From JANOYC01 sp031428675 (GTDB lineage: Bacteria; Actinomycetota; Actinomycetes; Actinomycetales; Microbacteriaceae), in the NCBI GenBank assembly GCA_031428675.1, contig JANOYC010000164.1, forward strand, positions 1-13,597: a stretch of 13,597 nucleotides of DNA, read 5' to 3'. How positions within the stretch are numbered: the stretch's first letter is position 1; each line of letters starts with the position of its first letter. The notes under the pieces are model-generated. The model was not told where the DNA came from. It saw only the letters and a list, made by a program, of their open reading frames with translations, and did no database searches. The position numbers and the translations under genes were made by a program. Shown in pieces: positions 1 through 6,245 of the stretch.

Positions 1-35
1 GTACGGTCAGTCGTGGGGTCTCGAAGAGCGGTAGC

Positions 36-41
36 TAGGCT
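36..41 (+). promoter_or_regulatory. -10 box of the HerA-like gene, leaderless layout
   Basis: TAGGCT lies exactly 6 nt before the ATG at 48. With a transcript start 7 nt after the hexamer, the mRNA would begin at the start codon, and no Shine-Dalgarno sequence is present. The same spacing recurs at four other genes in this window. No clear -35 box can be seen; only 35 bases precede the hexamer. Confidence 0.6.
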
Positions 42-47
42 GGCGAC

Positions 48-1811
48 ATGACGGATGCAGCAGCGCAAGTCGAAGCGGCGAAGAAGGCTCTGGCAGAAGC
101 GCAGGCTGCGCTCGCGGCCGCCGAACGTGATGCCTCACGGCATGAGACGCCGAGCGGCGACGGACCGCTGAACGGCGACGGTCCGCTGAACGCGGCCCAA
201 GTCGCCGCGATCCGCGACGGCTACAGCTTCGCGGCACCCGCGCTGGAAATGGGCGCTCTCGTCAACGGCACGGCTCTCGCCGACGTGCCCGTGCGCATCC
301 CGATCGCTATGGTCAACCGGCACGGACTCGTTGCCGGGGCCACCGGAACGGGCAAGACGAAGACGCTGCAGGTGCTTGCCGAGCAATTGAGCGCCCACGG
401 CGTGCCGGTCTTCGCCGCCGATATCAAAGGTGACCTATCGGGGATCGCGAGCCCTGGCATCCCTAATGAGAAGCTGCTCGCGCGCAGCCGGGGAATCGGG
501 CAAGACTGGACGCCCGCGGCATCCCCGACCGAGTATTACTCGCTCGGGGGCACGGGCGTCGGCGTGCCGATTCGCGCGACGGTGTCGAGTTTCGGGCCGT
601 TGCTCTTGTCGAAGGTGCTGGGCCTGAACGACACCCAGGAATCGAGCCTCGGACTGGTGTTCCACTACGCAGACCAAGCCGGGCTGCCGCTGCTCGACCT
701 GTCCGACCTCCGCGCCGTGCTCACCTTCTTGGTCAGCGACGAGGGCAAGAGTGAACTCGAACAACTCGGTGGTCTGGCGAAAGTGACGGCCGGGGTCATC
801 CTGAGAGAACTCATCACCTTCGCCAGCCAAGGGGCCGACGTGTTCTTCGGTGAACCCGAACTGGACACGGCGCAATTCCTCCGCGTCGATGCGGAGGGTC
901 GAGGAATGGTAAGCCTGCTGGAGATTCCGGGAGTCGCCGATCGACCGGCGCTGTTCTCGACGTTTCTCATGTGGCTGCTCGCCGACCTCTTCAACGACCT
1001 CCCCGAAGTGGGCGACATCGAGAAGCCGAAGCTCGTGTTCTTCTTCGACGAGGCGCACTTGCTGTTCAAGAATGCGTCGGCGGATTTCATCGGGTCGATC
1101 ACGCAGACGGTGCGGCTGATTCGGTCCAAGGGAGTAGGGATCTTCTTCGTCACGCAGACGCCGAAAGACGTGCCGAACGACGTCTTGGCGCAGATTGGTA
1201 GTCGCATCCAGCACCAGTTAAGAGCGCACACGCCGGATGACGCCAAAGCGCTGAGAGCGACCGTGTCGACCTATCCGACCTCCGGTTACGACCTCGGCGA
1301 GGTGCTGACCACGCTGAGTATCGGTGAGGCGATTGTGACGGTGATGAACGAGAAAGGTGCGCCCAGCCCCGTGGCGTGGACGCGCTTGCGCGCTCCGCAG
1401 GGGTCTATGTCGCCGACGCCCGAGCCGGCCATGCGGGCGACCGTCGCGGCATCCCCATTGCTCGCGCTCTATGGCACGGAGATCGATAGGGATTCGGCTC
1501 GAGAGATGCTCGCGCAGCGCATGAACGCCGCGACGAGAGCGCGAGATGAAGCGGTGGCGGCCGCCGAGCGTGAAGAGGCCGGGCGTGAGTCAGAGGCGGC
1601 GTATGAGAAGGCGCGTCGTGAACAGGAACGCTCTCCGGGGCGGTCGACGACCTCGAGCGGCGGACGTTCGCGCCCGACAACCACGTCAACGCGCCGCCGC
1701 ACGCCGGTGGCCTCGCCGAATCCGATCGGCGACATCCTCGGTTCGCGTGCGGGGCAAACCGTCGTGCGCGAGGTGCTGCGCGGCATCTTCGGCACCCTCA
1801 AGCGCCGCTGA
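48..1811 (+). CDS. HerA-like P-loop ATPase, DUF853 family (YjgR-like)
   Basis: Predicted cytoplasmic ATPase of the HerA/FtsK-like superfamily; this branch (DUF853, similar to E. coli YjgR) has no firmly established role, so a DNA-translocase function is only inferred. Residues 1-30 form an Ala/Glu/Lys-rich helix, probably a coiled coil. Walker A is GATGTGKT at 97-104. Walker B is a hydrophobic strand ending in DEAH at 334-337. A second charged helix lies at about 495-525, followed by a Ser/Thr/Arg-rich linker and a conserved-looking C-terminal helix, GQTVVREVLRGIFG. The length of 587 aa is somewhat above the roughly 500 aa usual for YjgR, which the added N-terminal helix and linker explain. 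The ATG at 48 is chosen because TAGGCT sits 6 nt before it (leaderless). The gene converges on the membrane-protein gene at 1900 and shares a palindrome with it. An 18-bp tandem duplication (156-191) repeats GDGPLN. Confidence 0.88.
   Translation: MTDAAAQVEAAKKALAEAQAALAAAERDASRHETPSGDGPLNGDGPLNAAQVAAIRDGYSFAAPALEMGALVNGTALADVPVRIPIAMVNRHGLVAGATGTGKTKTLQVLAEQLSAHGVPVFAADIKGDLSGIASPGIPNEKLLARSRGIGQDWTPAASPTEYYSLGGTGVGVPIRATVSSFGPLLLSKVLGLNDTQESSLGLVFHYADQAGLPLLDLSDLRAVLTFLVSDEGKSELEQLGGLAKVTAGVILRELITFASQGADVFFGEPELDTAQFLRVDAEGRGMVSLLEIPGVADRPALFSTFLMWLLADLFNDLPEVGDIEKPKLVFFFDEAHLLFKNASADFIGSITQTVRLIRSKGVGIFFVTQTPKDVPNDVLAQIGSRIQHQLRAHTPDDAKALRATVSTYPTSGYDLGEVLTTLSIGEAIVTVMNEKGAPSPVAWTRLRAPQGSMSPTPEPAMRATVAASPLLALYGTEIDRDSAREMLAQRMNAATRARDEAVAAAEREEAGRESEAAYEKARREQERSPGRSTTSSGGRSRPTTTSTRRRTPVASPNPIGDILGSRAGQTVVREVLRGIFGTLKRR
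156..191 (+). repeat. 18-bp tandem duplication inside the HerA-like gene
   Basis: Two adjacent 18-bp units (156-173 and 174-191) differ at one base (A164 versus T). Both encode GDGPLN in the linker between the N-terminal helix and the ATPase domain. The duplication is in frame and falls outside the catalytic core, so it is probably neutral. Confidence 0.85.
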
Positions 1812-1901
1812 CCCCGCCCCCTCCGTCGAGTGAGCAGTTTCTGCTCTTAAACTCGCGCTATACGAGCCGAAACTGCTCACTCGACGGAAGGGGGCGGGGT
1901 C
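1810..1901. repeat. Palindromic intergenic element, copy 1 (between convergent genes)
   Basis: Arms of 32 nt (1810-1841) and 33 nt (1869-1901) are complementary apart from one extra base in the right arm, around a 27-nt centre. The inner 19 bp (1823-1841 with 1869-1887) are perfect and contain GAGTGAGCAGTTTC. The outer parts are C-rich and G-rich. The stop codon of the left gene (TGA, 1809-1811) and that of the opposing gene (TCA on +, 1900-1902) run into the arms. The RNA would form a very stable hairpin from either strand, so a bidirectional terminator or 3'-end stabiliser is the natural reading, but no T tract follows. The central 63 bp (1825-1887) are homologous to 10161-10223. Confidence 0.88.
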
Positions 1902-2526
1902 AGGCGCGGGAGGAGACGACATTCATGATGCCAACCGCCATCGCGATTCCGGCCATCAGCGCAACGCCAGAGCCGGCAACGATCGCCCGGCGCGATTGGA
2001 ACCAGTACCGCGCCGTGGGGAACTCCTCGAAAAACTCTTGCTGACTCATGGGGGTCTGCAGTCGCACGACCCGCGCTCGGCACGCCAGCGCGATCTCTTC
2101 CACGGCCGCTTTGGTCCAGAACTGCCCGCGCATCCGGAACAGACGCTTCCCGTCCGAGTCGAGGGCAAGCAATTGCCGTACGGTCTCGACCGATTGGGTC
2201 TGGTAGGTCTTCGCGATCACCACCTGCGAAATGTCGTCGATCGAGATCGTCGAATGCAACCGAAACATGTGGCGCTCGATGATCTGATCGCCGCGAATGA
2301 TGAACGACAAGCGCTGATAACGCACGTAGATGAAGGCGCAAATTCCGACGAATACACCGTGCGCCACGACGATCGGCGCAATCGTGCCGTTCTCTGCCGC
2401 AAGCCAGTACAGCACCCCGAACAGCACCACAGAGACGAAGAAGAACGAGAGCAAGCCCGCGGAGTGCAGCGATCTGCGCGGGCGCACGACGGTTACCGGC
2501 GCAGTCGACACACGATCCACGGTCAC
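1900..2526 (-). CDS. Membrane protein with PH-like domain, function unknown
   Basis: A 208-aa predicted membrane protein. Two hydrophobic segments near the N-terminus (about 23-42 and 49-69) form a hairpin. A soluble beta-rich region (about 70-155) resembles bacterial PH/DUF304 domains, with a short helix at its end. A third hydrophobic segment lies at 181-203. No catalytic motif was recognised, so the PH assignment is by pattern only. The GTG at 2526 is chosen because its complement is preceded by GGGGGGAG with 5 nt spacing. A longer reading back to 2697 would run through the tRNA-Ser gene and is rejected. The gene lies 42 nt downstream of tRNA-Ser on the same strand with no evident promoter or strong terminator between, so it may be transcribed together with the tRNA. 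Its 3' end is inside the palindrome shared with the convergent ATPase gene. Confidence 0.72.
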   Translation of the reverse strand: MTVDRVSTAPVTVVRPRRSLHSAGLLSFFFVSVVLFGVLYWLAAENGTIAPIVVAHGVFVGICAFIYVRYQRLSFIIRGDQIIERHMFRLHSTISIDDISQVVIAKTYQTQSVETVRQLLALDSDGKRLFRMRGQFWTKAAVEEIALACRARVVRLQTPMSQQEFFEEFPTARYWFQSRRAIVAGSGVALMAGIAMAVGIMNVVSSRA

Positions 2527-2568
2527 GGCACTCCCCCCAGAGATCTCCGGTCCCCGACGGGATCGGCA

Positions 2569-2656
2569 TGGCGGAGGATGGGGGATTCGAACCCCCGAGG
2601 GCTTGCACCCAACACGCTTTCCAAGCGTGCGCCATAGGCCACTAGGCGAATCCTCC
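2569..2656 (-). tRNA. tRNA-Ser (anticodon GGA)
   Basis: On the minus strand the sequence folds as a class II tRNA. The 7-bp acceptor stem is GGAGGAT/ATCCTCC and the D stem is GCC/GGC. The anticodon stem CACGC/GCGTG encloses the loop TTGGAAA, whose anticodon GGA (complement of 2620-2622) reads UCC and UCU. A long variable arm with a GGG/CCC stem marks serine identity. The T arm is GGGGG-TTCGAAT-CCCCC. Discriminator G is followed by an encoded CCA (2569-2571). Confidence 0.97.
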
Positions 2657-2697
2657 AGACACGTGGCGCTCCGACAGTGCAGCGTCAACTTCGACAT

Positions 2698-2703
2698 ATC
2701 CTA
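2698..2703 (-). promoter_or_regulatory. Candidate -10 box for tRNA-Ser
   Basis: The minus strand reads TAGGAT here, 41 nt before the mature tRNA 5' end. This would leave a 5' leader of about 35 nt to be removed by RNase P. A TTGACG further downstream has no matching -10 box. The assignment is tentative. Confidence 0.3.
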
Positions 2704-2753
2704 CCCACATCGTGCAAGCGCCCGTCCGCCCCAGAGCAGGGGACTGAGTCGGT

Positions 2754-2759
2754 TATGCT
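2754..2759 (+). promoter_or_regulatory. -10 box of the SRP RNA gene
   Basis: TATGCT is followed after 6 nt by G2766, the predicted 5' end of the SRP RNA helix. This spacing is the same as at the leaderless protein genes. No convincing -35 box is visible. Confidence 0.6.
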
Positions 2760-2765
2760 TGATCC

Positions 2766-2859
2766 GGCTCCTCGCGTGGCGCCATCCAGGCCAACTCCCC
2801 CAGGACGGAAACGAAGCAAGGGTAACCGGGCTCTGGCGGGTGCGCGAGGGGTCCTTTTT
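2766..2859 (+). ncRNA. ffs: Signal recognition particle RNA, small (4.5S) type
   Basis: The RNA component of SRP binds the M domain of Ffh and the receptor FtsY to target nascent membrane proteins. The diagnostic apical domain is at about 2796-2825: CCCCCAGGA, then the hairpin CG-GAAA-CG (2806-2813), then AAGCAAGGGTAA, which holds the A- and C-rich asymmetric loop that binds Ffh. The terminal helix pairs about 2766-2776 (GGCTCCTCGCG) with 2842-2854 (ending CGCGAGGGGTCC), so the molecule is a single hairpin of about 90 nt without an Alu domain. The 5' end is set by the stem and by TATGCT at 2754; the 3' end is a run of five T. The apical tetraloop is GAAA rather than the commoner GGAA. The gene lies 41 nt before pta, which has its own promoter. 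Confidence 0.9.
2842..2859 (+). terminator. 3' arm of the SRP RNA helix plus T run
   Basis: The closing helix of ffs is directly followed by TTTTT (2855-2859). The RNA's own hairpin and this T run together look like an intrinsic terminator. Confidence 0.5.
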
Positions 2860-2887
2860 ATGTGTGGGGCTTGCCAGCCTCGCCCCC

Positions 2888-2893
2888 TAGGCT
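2888..2893 (+). promoter_or_regulatory. -10 box of pta-ackA, leaderless layout
   Basis: TAGGCT is followed by 6 nt and the GTG start of pta at 2900. No Shine-Dalgarno sequence is present, so the mRNA probably begins at or within one base of the GTG. Confidence 0.62.
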
Positions 2894-2899
2894 GACACC

Positions 2900-5032
2900 G
2901 TGGCGCGCAGCATCTACATCACCTCCGCTGAAGGGCATTCCGGAAAGTCATCGGTCGCTCTTGGCGTGCTCGATACGCTCTCCCGAGAGATCGACAAAGT
3001 CGGCGTGTTTCGCCCGATCGCCCGATCGACCAGCGAACCCGATTACGTTCTCGAGGTGCTCCTCGCCCACGACGGCGTGCCCCTCGACTACGACGAATGC
3101 GTCGGCGTGACATATGACGAAGTGCACGCGAATCCGGATGCGGCCCTGACCCGCATCATCGAGCGGTACAAGGCCGTCGAAGCCAAATGCGGGGCCGTGG
3201 TCGTTGTTGGCAGCGACTACACGGACGTCGCGAGTCCTACAGAGCTGGGCTACAACGCGAGGATTGCCGCGAACCTCGGTGCGCCGGTGCTTCTTGTGCT
3301 CACCGGGCGCACGTCCGACCTGTCCCGCGCCCGCACTCCCGACGAGATGCGCCAGATCGCGGAGCTCAGCGTTCCCGAGCTGGAACAAGGCCATGCAGAG
3401 CTACTCGCTATCGTGTCGAACCGTTCCGACAGCGAGCGCCTCGACGAGATTGAAACGGCCATTGGGAACGCTCGTGGTGCCGAGAACGTGCCGATTTGGG
3501 CCATCCCGGAGGATCCGTTCATGGTTGCGCCGACCGTGAGAGAACTCATGGACGCCGTCGATGGTCAGGTGCTCCGCGGGGAAGACGAGCTTCTCGATCG
3601 TGAGGCGATCGGCGCGCTCATCGCGGGCATGTCCGTCGAGAACGTATTGCCTCGGTTGACCGAGGGCGCCGTCGTGATTGTCCCGGGCGACCGCAGCGAG
3701 ACGATCCTGGCGATATTGGCCGCACACGCATCCGATAACTTTCCGTCTCTTGCCGCGCTGGTGCTGAACGGCGGGTTCAACCTGGCGCCGTCGATCATGC
3801 AACTCATCGATGGCCTCGATCACTCGCTGCCGCTCGTCGTGACGCCCTACGACACCTACCCGACCGCACAGCGCATCGTGCAGACACGCGGCCGACTGAC
3901 CGCAAGTTCCCAGCGCAAGGTCGATACCGCGCTGGCACTTTTCGACAAGCACGTGGATGCGCGTGTTCTGTTCGACGCGTTGAGCGCTCAGCGCTCGGGG
4001 GCGGTAACCCCGCTCATGTTCGAATACGCGTTGCTTGAGCGGGCCCGGTCCCAGCGCAAGCGCATCGTCCTTCCCGAGGGAAGCGATGACCGTATTCTCC
4101 GTGCGGCGGCCACCTTACTGGCACGGAATGTCGTCGATCTCACGATCCTCGGTGACGAGGGCGAAATCCGGGCGAGAGCGGCCGGACTTGGTCTCGACCT
4201 GTCCTTGGCGGCGGTCACGAGCCCGACCGACTCCGAGCTGGTCGGCCGGTTTGCTGCAGAGTATGCGCGCATCCGGGCACATAAGGGTATGACCGAGGAT
4301 GCCGCGCGCGACATTGTCACGGACGTCTCCTATTTCGGCACCATGATGGTTCATCTGGGGCTCGCCGATGGAATGGTTTCCGGCGCAGCGCACACCACCG
4401 CACACACCATCCGGCCGGGGTTCGAGATCATCAAGACCAAGCCGGACGTCGGCATCGTGTCGAGCGTATTCCTGATGCTGTTGCAAGACCGGGTGCTCGT
4501 CTATGGCGACTGCGCCGTCGTACCCGACCCGACCGCCGACCAGCTCGCCGACATCGCGGTCACCTCTGCAGCCACGGCGGCACAATTCGGCATTGAGCCG
4601 AGGGTCGCAATGCTCTCGTACTCAACGGGCGAATCGGGCTCGGGCGCCGACGTCGAAAAGGTGCGGGCAGCGACGAAGATCGTGCGCGAACGGCGCCCCG
4701 ACCTCGCCGTCGAGGGCCCCATCCAATACGACGCGGCCGCGGATATTGCCGTCGCTGAGGCGAAGATGCCTGGTTCCGCTGTCGCGGGTCGCGCGACCGT
4801 GTTTATATTCCCTGACTTGAATACAGGCAACAACACCTACAAGGCAGTGCAGCGCAGCGCGGGTGCGGTCGCGGTGGGGCCGGTGTTGCAGGGGCTGAAT
4901 CGACCGGTCAACGACCTGTCCCGGGGTGCGCTGGTTCGTGACATCGTCAACACGGTGGCCATCACCGCCGTCCAAGCGCAGCAATCGGATGCCCCGGTAG
5001 CCGCGGCGATCACGACAGGGGAGCAGGCATGA
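2900..5032 (+). CDS. pta: Phosphate acetyltransferase, long three-domain form
   Basis: Cytoplasmic enzyme converting acetyl-CoA and phosphate to acetyl phosphate and CoA, the first half of the Pta-AckA acetate pathway. At 710 aa it matches the long class of Pta. The N-terminal P-loop domain resembles dethiobiotin synthetase (EGHSGKSS at 11-18). A DRTGG-type regulatory domain follows at about 236-325. The catalytic PTA domain runs from about 370 to the C-terminus, with RKRIVLPEGSDDR (386-398), SYSTGESGSGADVEKV (from 573) and FPDLNTGNNTYKAVQR (from 637). The GTG at 2900 is chosen because the P-loop strand follows at once and TAGGCT lies 6 nt upstream. The last 4 nt overlap ackA (ATGA), typical of translational coupling. 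Alternatives such as the short Pta or phosphate butyryltransferase are excluded by the N-terminal domains. Confidence 0.96.
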   Translation: MARSIYITSAEGHSGKSSVALGVLDTLSREIDKVGVFRPIARSTSEPDYVLEVLLAHDGVPLDYDECVGVTYDEVHANPDAALTRIIERYKAVEAKCGAVVVVGSDYTDVASPTELGYNARIAANLGAPVLLVLTGRTSDLSRARTPDEMRQIAELSVPELEQGHAELLAIVSNRSDSERLDEIETAIGNARGAENVPIWAIPEDPFMVAPTVRELMDAVDGQVLRGEDELLDREAIGALIAGMSVENVLPRLTEGAVVIVPGDRSETILAILAAHASDNFPSLAALVLNGGFNLAPSIMQLIDGLDHSLPLVVTPYDTYPTAQRIVQTRGRLTASSQRKVDTALALFDKHVDARVLFDALSAQRSGAVTPLMFEYALLERARSQRKRIVLPEGSDDRILRAAATLLARNVVDLTILGDEGEIRARAAGLGLDLSLAAVTSPTDSELVGRFAAEYARIRAHKGMTEDAARDIVTDVSYFGTMMVHLGLADGMVSGAAHTTAHTIRPGFEIIKTKPDVGIVSSVFLMLLQDRVLVYGDCAVVPDPTADQLADIAVTSAATAAQFGIEPRVAMLSYSTGESGSGADVEKVRAATKIVRERRPDLAVEGPIQYDAAADIAVAEAKMPGSAVAGRATVFIFPDLNTGNNTYKAVQRSAGAVAVGPVLQGLNRPVNDLSRGALVRDIVNTVAITAVQAQQSDAPVAAAITTGEQA
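5017..5023 (+). promoter_or_regulatory. Ribosome binding site of ackA
   Basis: AGGGGAG inside the pta 3' end lies 5 nt before the ackA ATG at 5029. It supports that start and independent or coupled reinitiation. Confidence 0.75.
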
Positions 5033-6243
5033 CTACCGCGCTTGTCATCAACAGCGGCTCGTCGTCGCTGAAGTATCAGCTGATCGCAGTCGCAGAATCT
5101 GGATCGTCAATCGCCGAGCGCACTCTAGCGTCGGGGATGATCGACCGCATTGGCGAAGCAATAAGCGTCGCGAAGCATTCAACGAGTGCCGACACGTTTG
5201 AGACCGAGCGGTCGGTCGCCGATCACACCGAAGCGCTAGCGGTTGTGCGCGACGCGTTCGCCACGTGGGGCCCCGACCTCAGCGATGCACCCCCCGGTGT
5301 GATCGGGCACCGAGTGGTGCACGGCGGCAACGAGTTCTCCTCCGCGGCTCTCGTGACGGACGACGTGATTCACAGCATCGAACGATTGTCTGCCCTCGCA
5401 CCGTTGCATAACCCCGCCAATCTCGAGGGCATTCGTGCGGCGGGGAAAGCGTTCCCTGGCGTGCCGCAGGTCGCGGTGTTCGACACGGCGTTTCATCAGA
5501 CGTTGCCGGCACACGCCTACACCTACGCGATCGACGCGGAGCTCGCTGCCGCGCACAATATACGGCGTTACGGATTCCACGGCACGAGCCACAAGTACGT
5601 CGCCGGGCAGACGGCGAAGTTTCTCGGCAAACCGGTCGAAGAACTTCGGATGATCGTGTTGCACTTGGGAAACGGCGCGTCGGCGACCGCCGTGTCTGCC
5701 GGTAGATCAGTGGACACATCGATGGGCCTCACTCCGCTGGAAGGCCTCGTGATGGGAACGCGGTCGGGTGACATCGATCCGGCACTGCTGTTCCATCTCC
5801 ACCGCGAGGCAGGCCTCGACATCGGCGAGCTCGACACGCTCCTCAATCGACGCAGCGGTCTGCTCGGCCTCACTGGCACCGGCGACATGCGAGACGTCCA
5901 GAACGCTGCCGAAGCGGGAGACGAGCGGGCGGTGGCCGCCCTCGATGTGTGGGCGCACCGCATCCGTCATTACATCGGCGCCTACATAGCCGAACTTGGC
6001 GGACTCGACGCGCTCGTTTTCACCGCCGGGGTCGGTGAGAACAACGCACGTCTGCGCGCTCGGGCGGTGGCCGGTCTGGAATTTCTTGGTCTCGAGATCG
6101 ATGCGACCCGCAATGAACACGCATCTCGCGAGGAGCGAGCGGTGTCGCCGATCGGCGCTCGCGTGGCGGTACTGGTGGTGCCGACGAACGAGGAGTTGGA
6201 GATCGCTCGCCAGTCGATATCAGTCGTCGAGACTACGCTGTAG
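5029..6243 (+). CDS. ackA: Acetate kinase
   Basis: Catalyses acetyl phosphate + ADP to acetate + ATP, or the reverse during acetate uptake, acting with Pta. At 404 aa it is normal for the ASKHA-fold acetate kinases. Residues matching the known active site of the Methanosarcina enzyme are all visible: N8 in VINSGSSSLKYQL, R95 in GHRVVHGG, D152 in FDTAFHQTLP, H184 in RRYGFHGTSHKY, R245 in MGTRSGDIDP and E388 in PTNEELEIAR. The nucleotide-binding motifs HLGNGASATAV (from 212) and FTAGVGENNARLR (from 331) are intact. The ATG at 5029 has a Shine-Dalgarno sequence at 5 nt and overlaps the pta stop codon, so the two genes form an operon. The 3' end carries the likely dnaX -10 box. Confidence 0.97.
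   Translation: MTTALVINSGSSSLKYQLIAVAESGSSIAERTLASGMIDRIGEAISVAKHSTSADTFETERSVADHTEALAVVRDAFATWGPDLSDAPPGVIGHRVVHGGNEFSSAALVTDDVIHSIERLSALAPLHNPANLEGIRAAGKAFPGVPQVAVFDTAFHQTLPAHAYTYAIDAELAAAHNIRRYGFHGTSHKYVAGQTAKFLGKPVEELRMIVLHLGNGASATAVSAGRSVDTSMGLTPLEGLVMGTRSGDIDPALLFHLHREAGLDIGELDTLLNRRSGLLGLTGTGDMRDVQNAAEAGDERAVAALDVWAHRIRHYIGAYIAELGGLDALVFTAGVGENNARLRARAVAGLEFLGLEIDATRNEHASREERAVSPIGARVAVLVVPTNEELEIARQSISVVETTL
6234..6239 (+). promoter_or_regulatory. -10 box of dnaX inside the end of ackA
   Basis: TACGCT lies in the last codons of ackA and is followed by 6 nt (including the ackA TAG) and the dnaX GTG at 6246. This is the same leaderless spacing as at the other genes. Read-through from pta-ackA is also possible because the genes are only 2 nt apart. 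Confidence 0.5.
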
Positions 6244-6245
6244 GG

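Noticed and set aside
435..1214. Long open frame on the minus strand (259 codons) inside the HerA-like gene
   Set aside because: It is fully antisense to a clear ATPase gene, has no recognisable domain, and is explained by high GC, where stop codons are rare in shadow frames.
2527..2697. N-terminal extension of the PH-like membrane protein back to an ATG at 2697
   Set aside because: It would be coded across tRNA-Ser, while the GTG at 2526 has a strong GGGGGGAG site at 5 nt.
2330..2895. Plus-strand open frames (2330-2890, 2677-2895) over the tRNA and SRP RNA region
   Set aside because: They cross two structural RNA genes and part of an opposing gene, and show no protein family signal.
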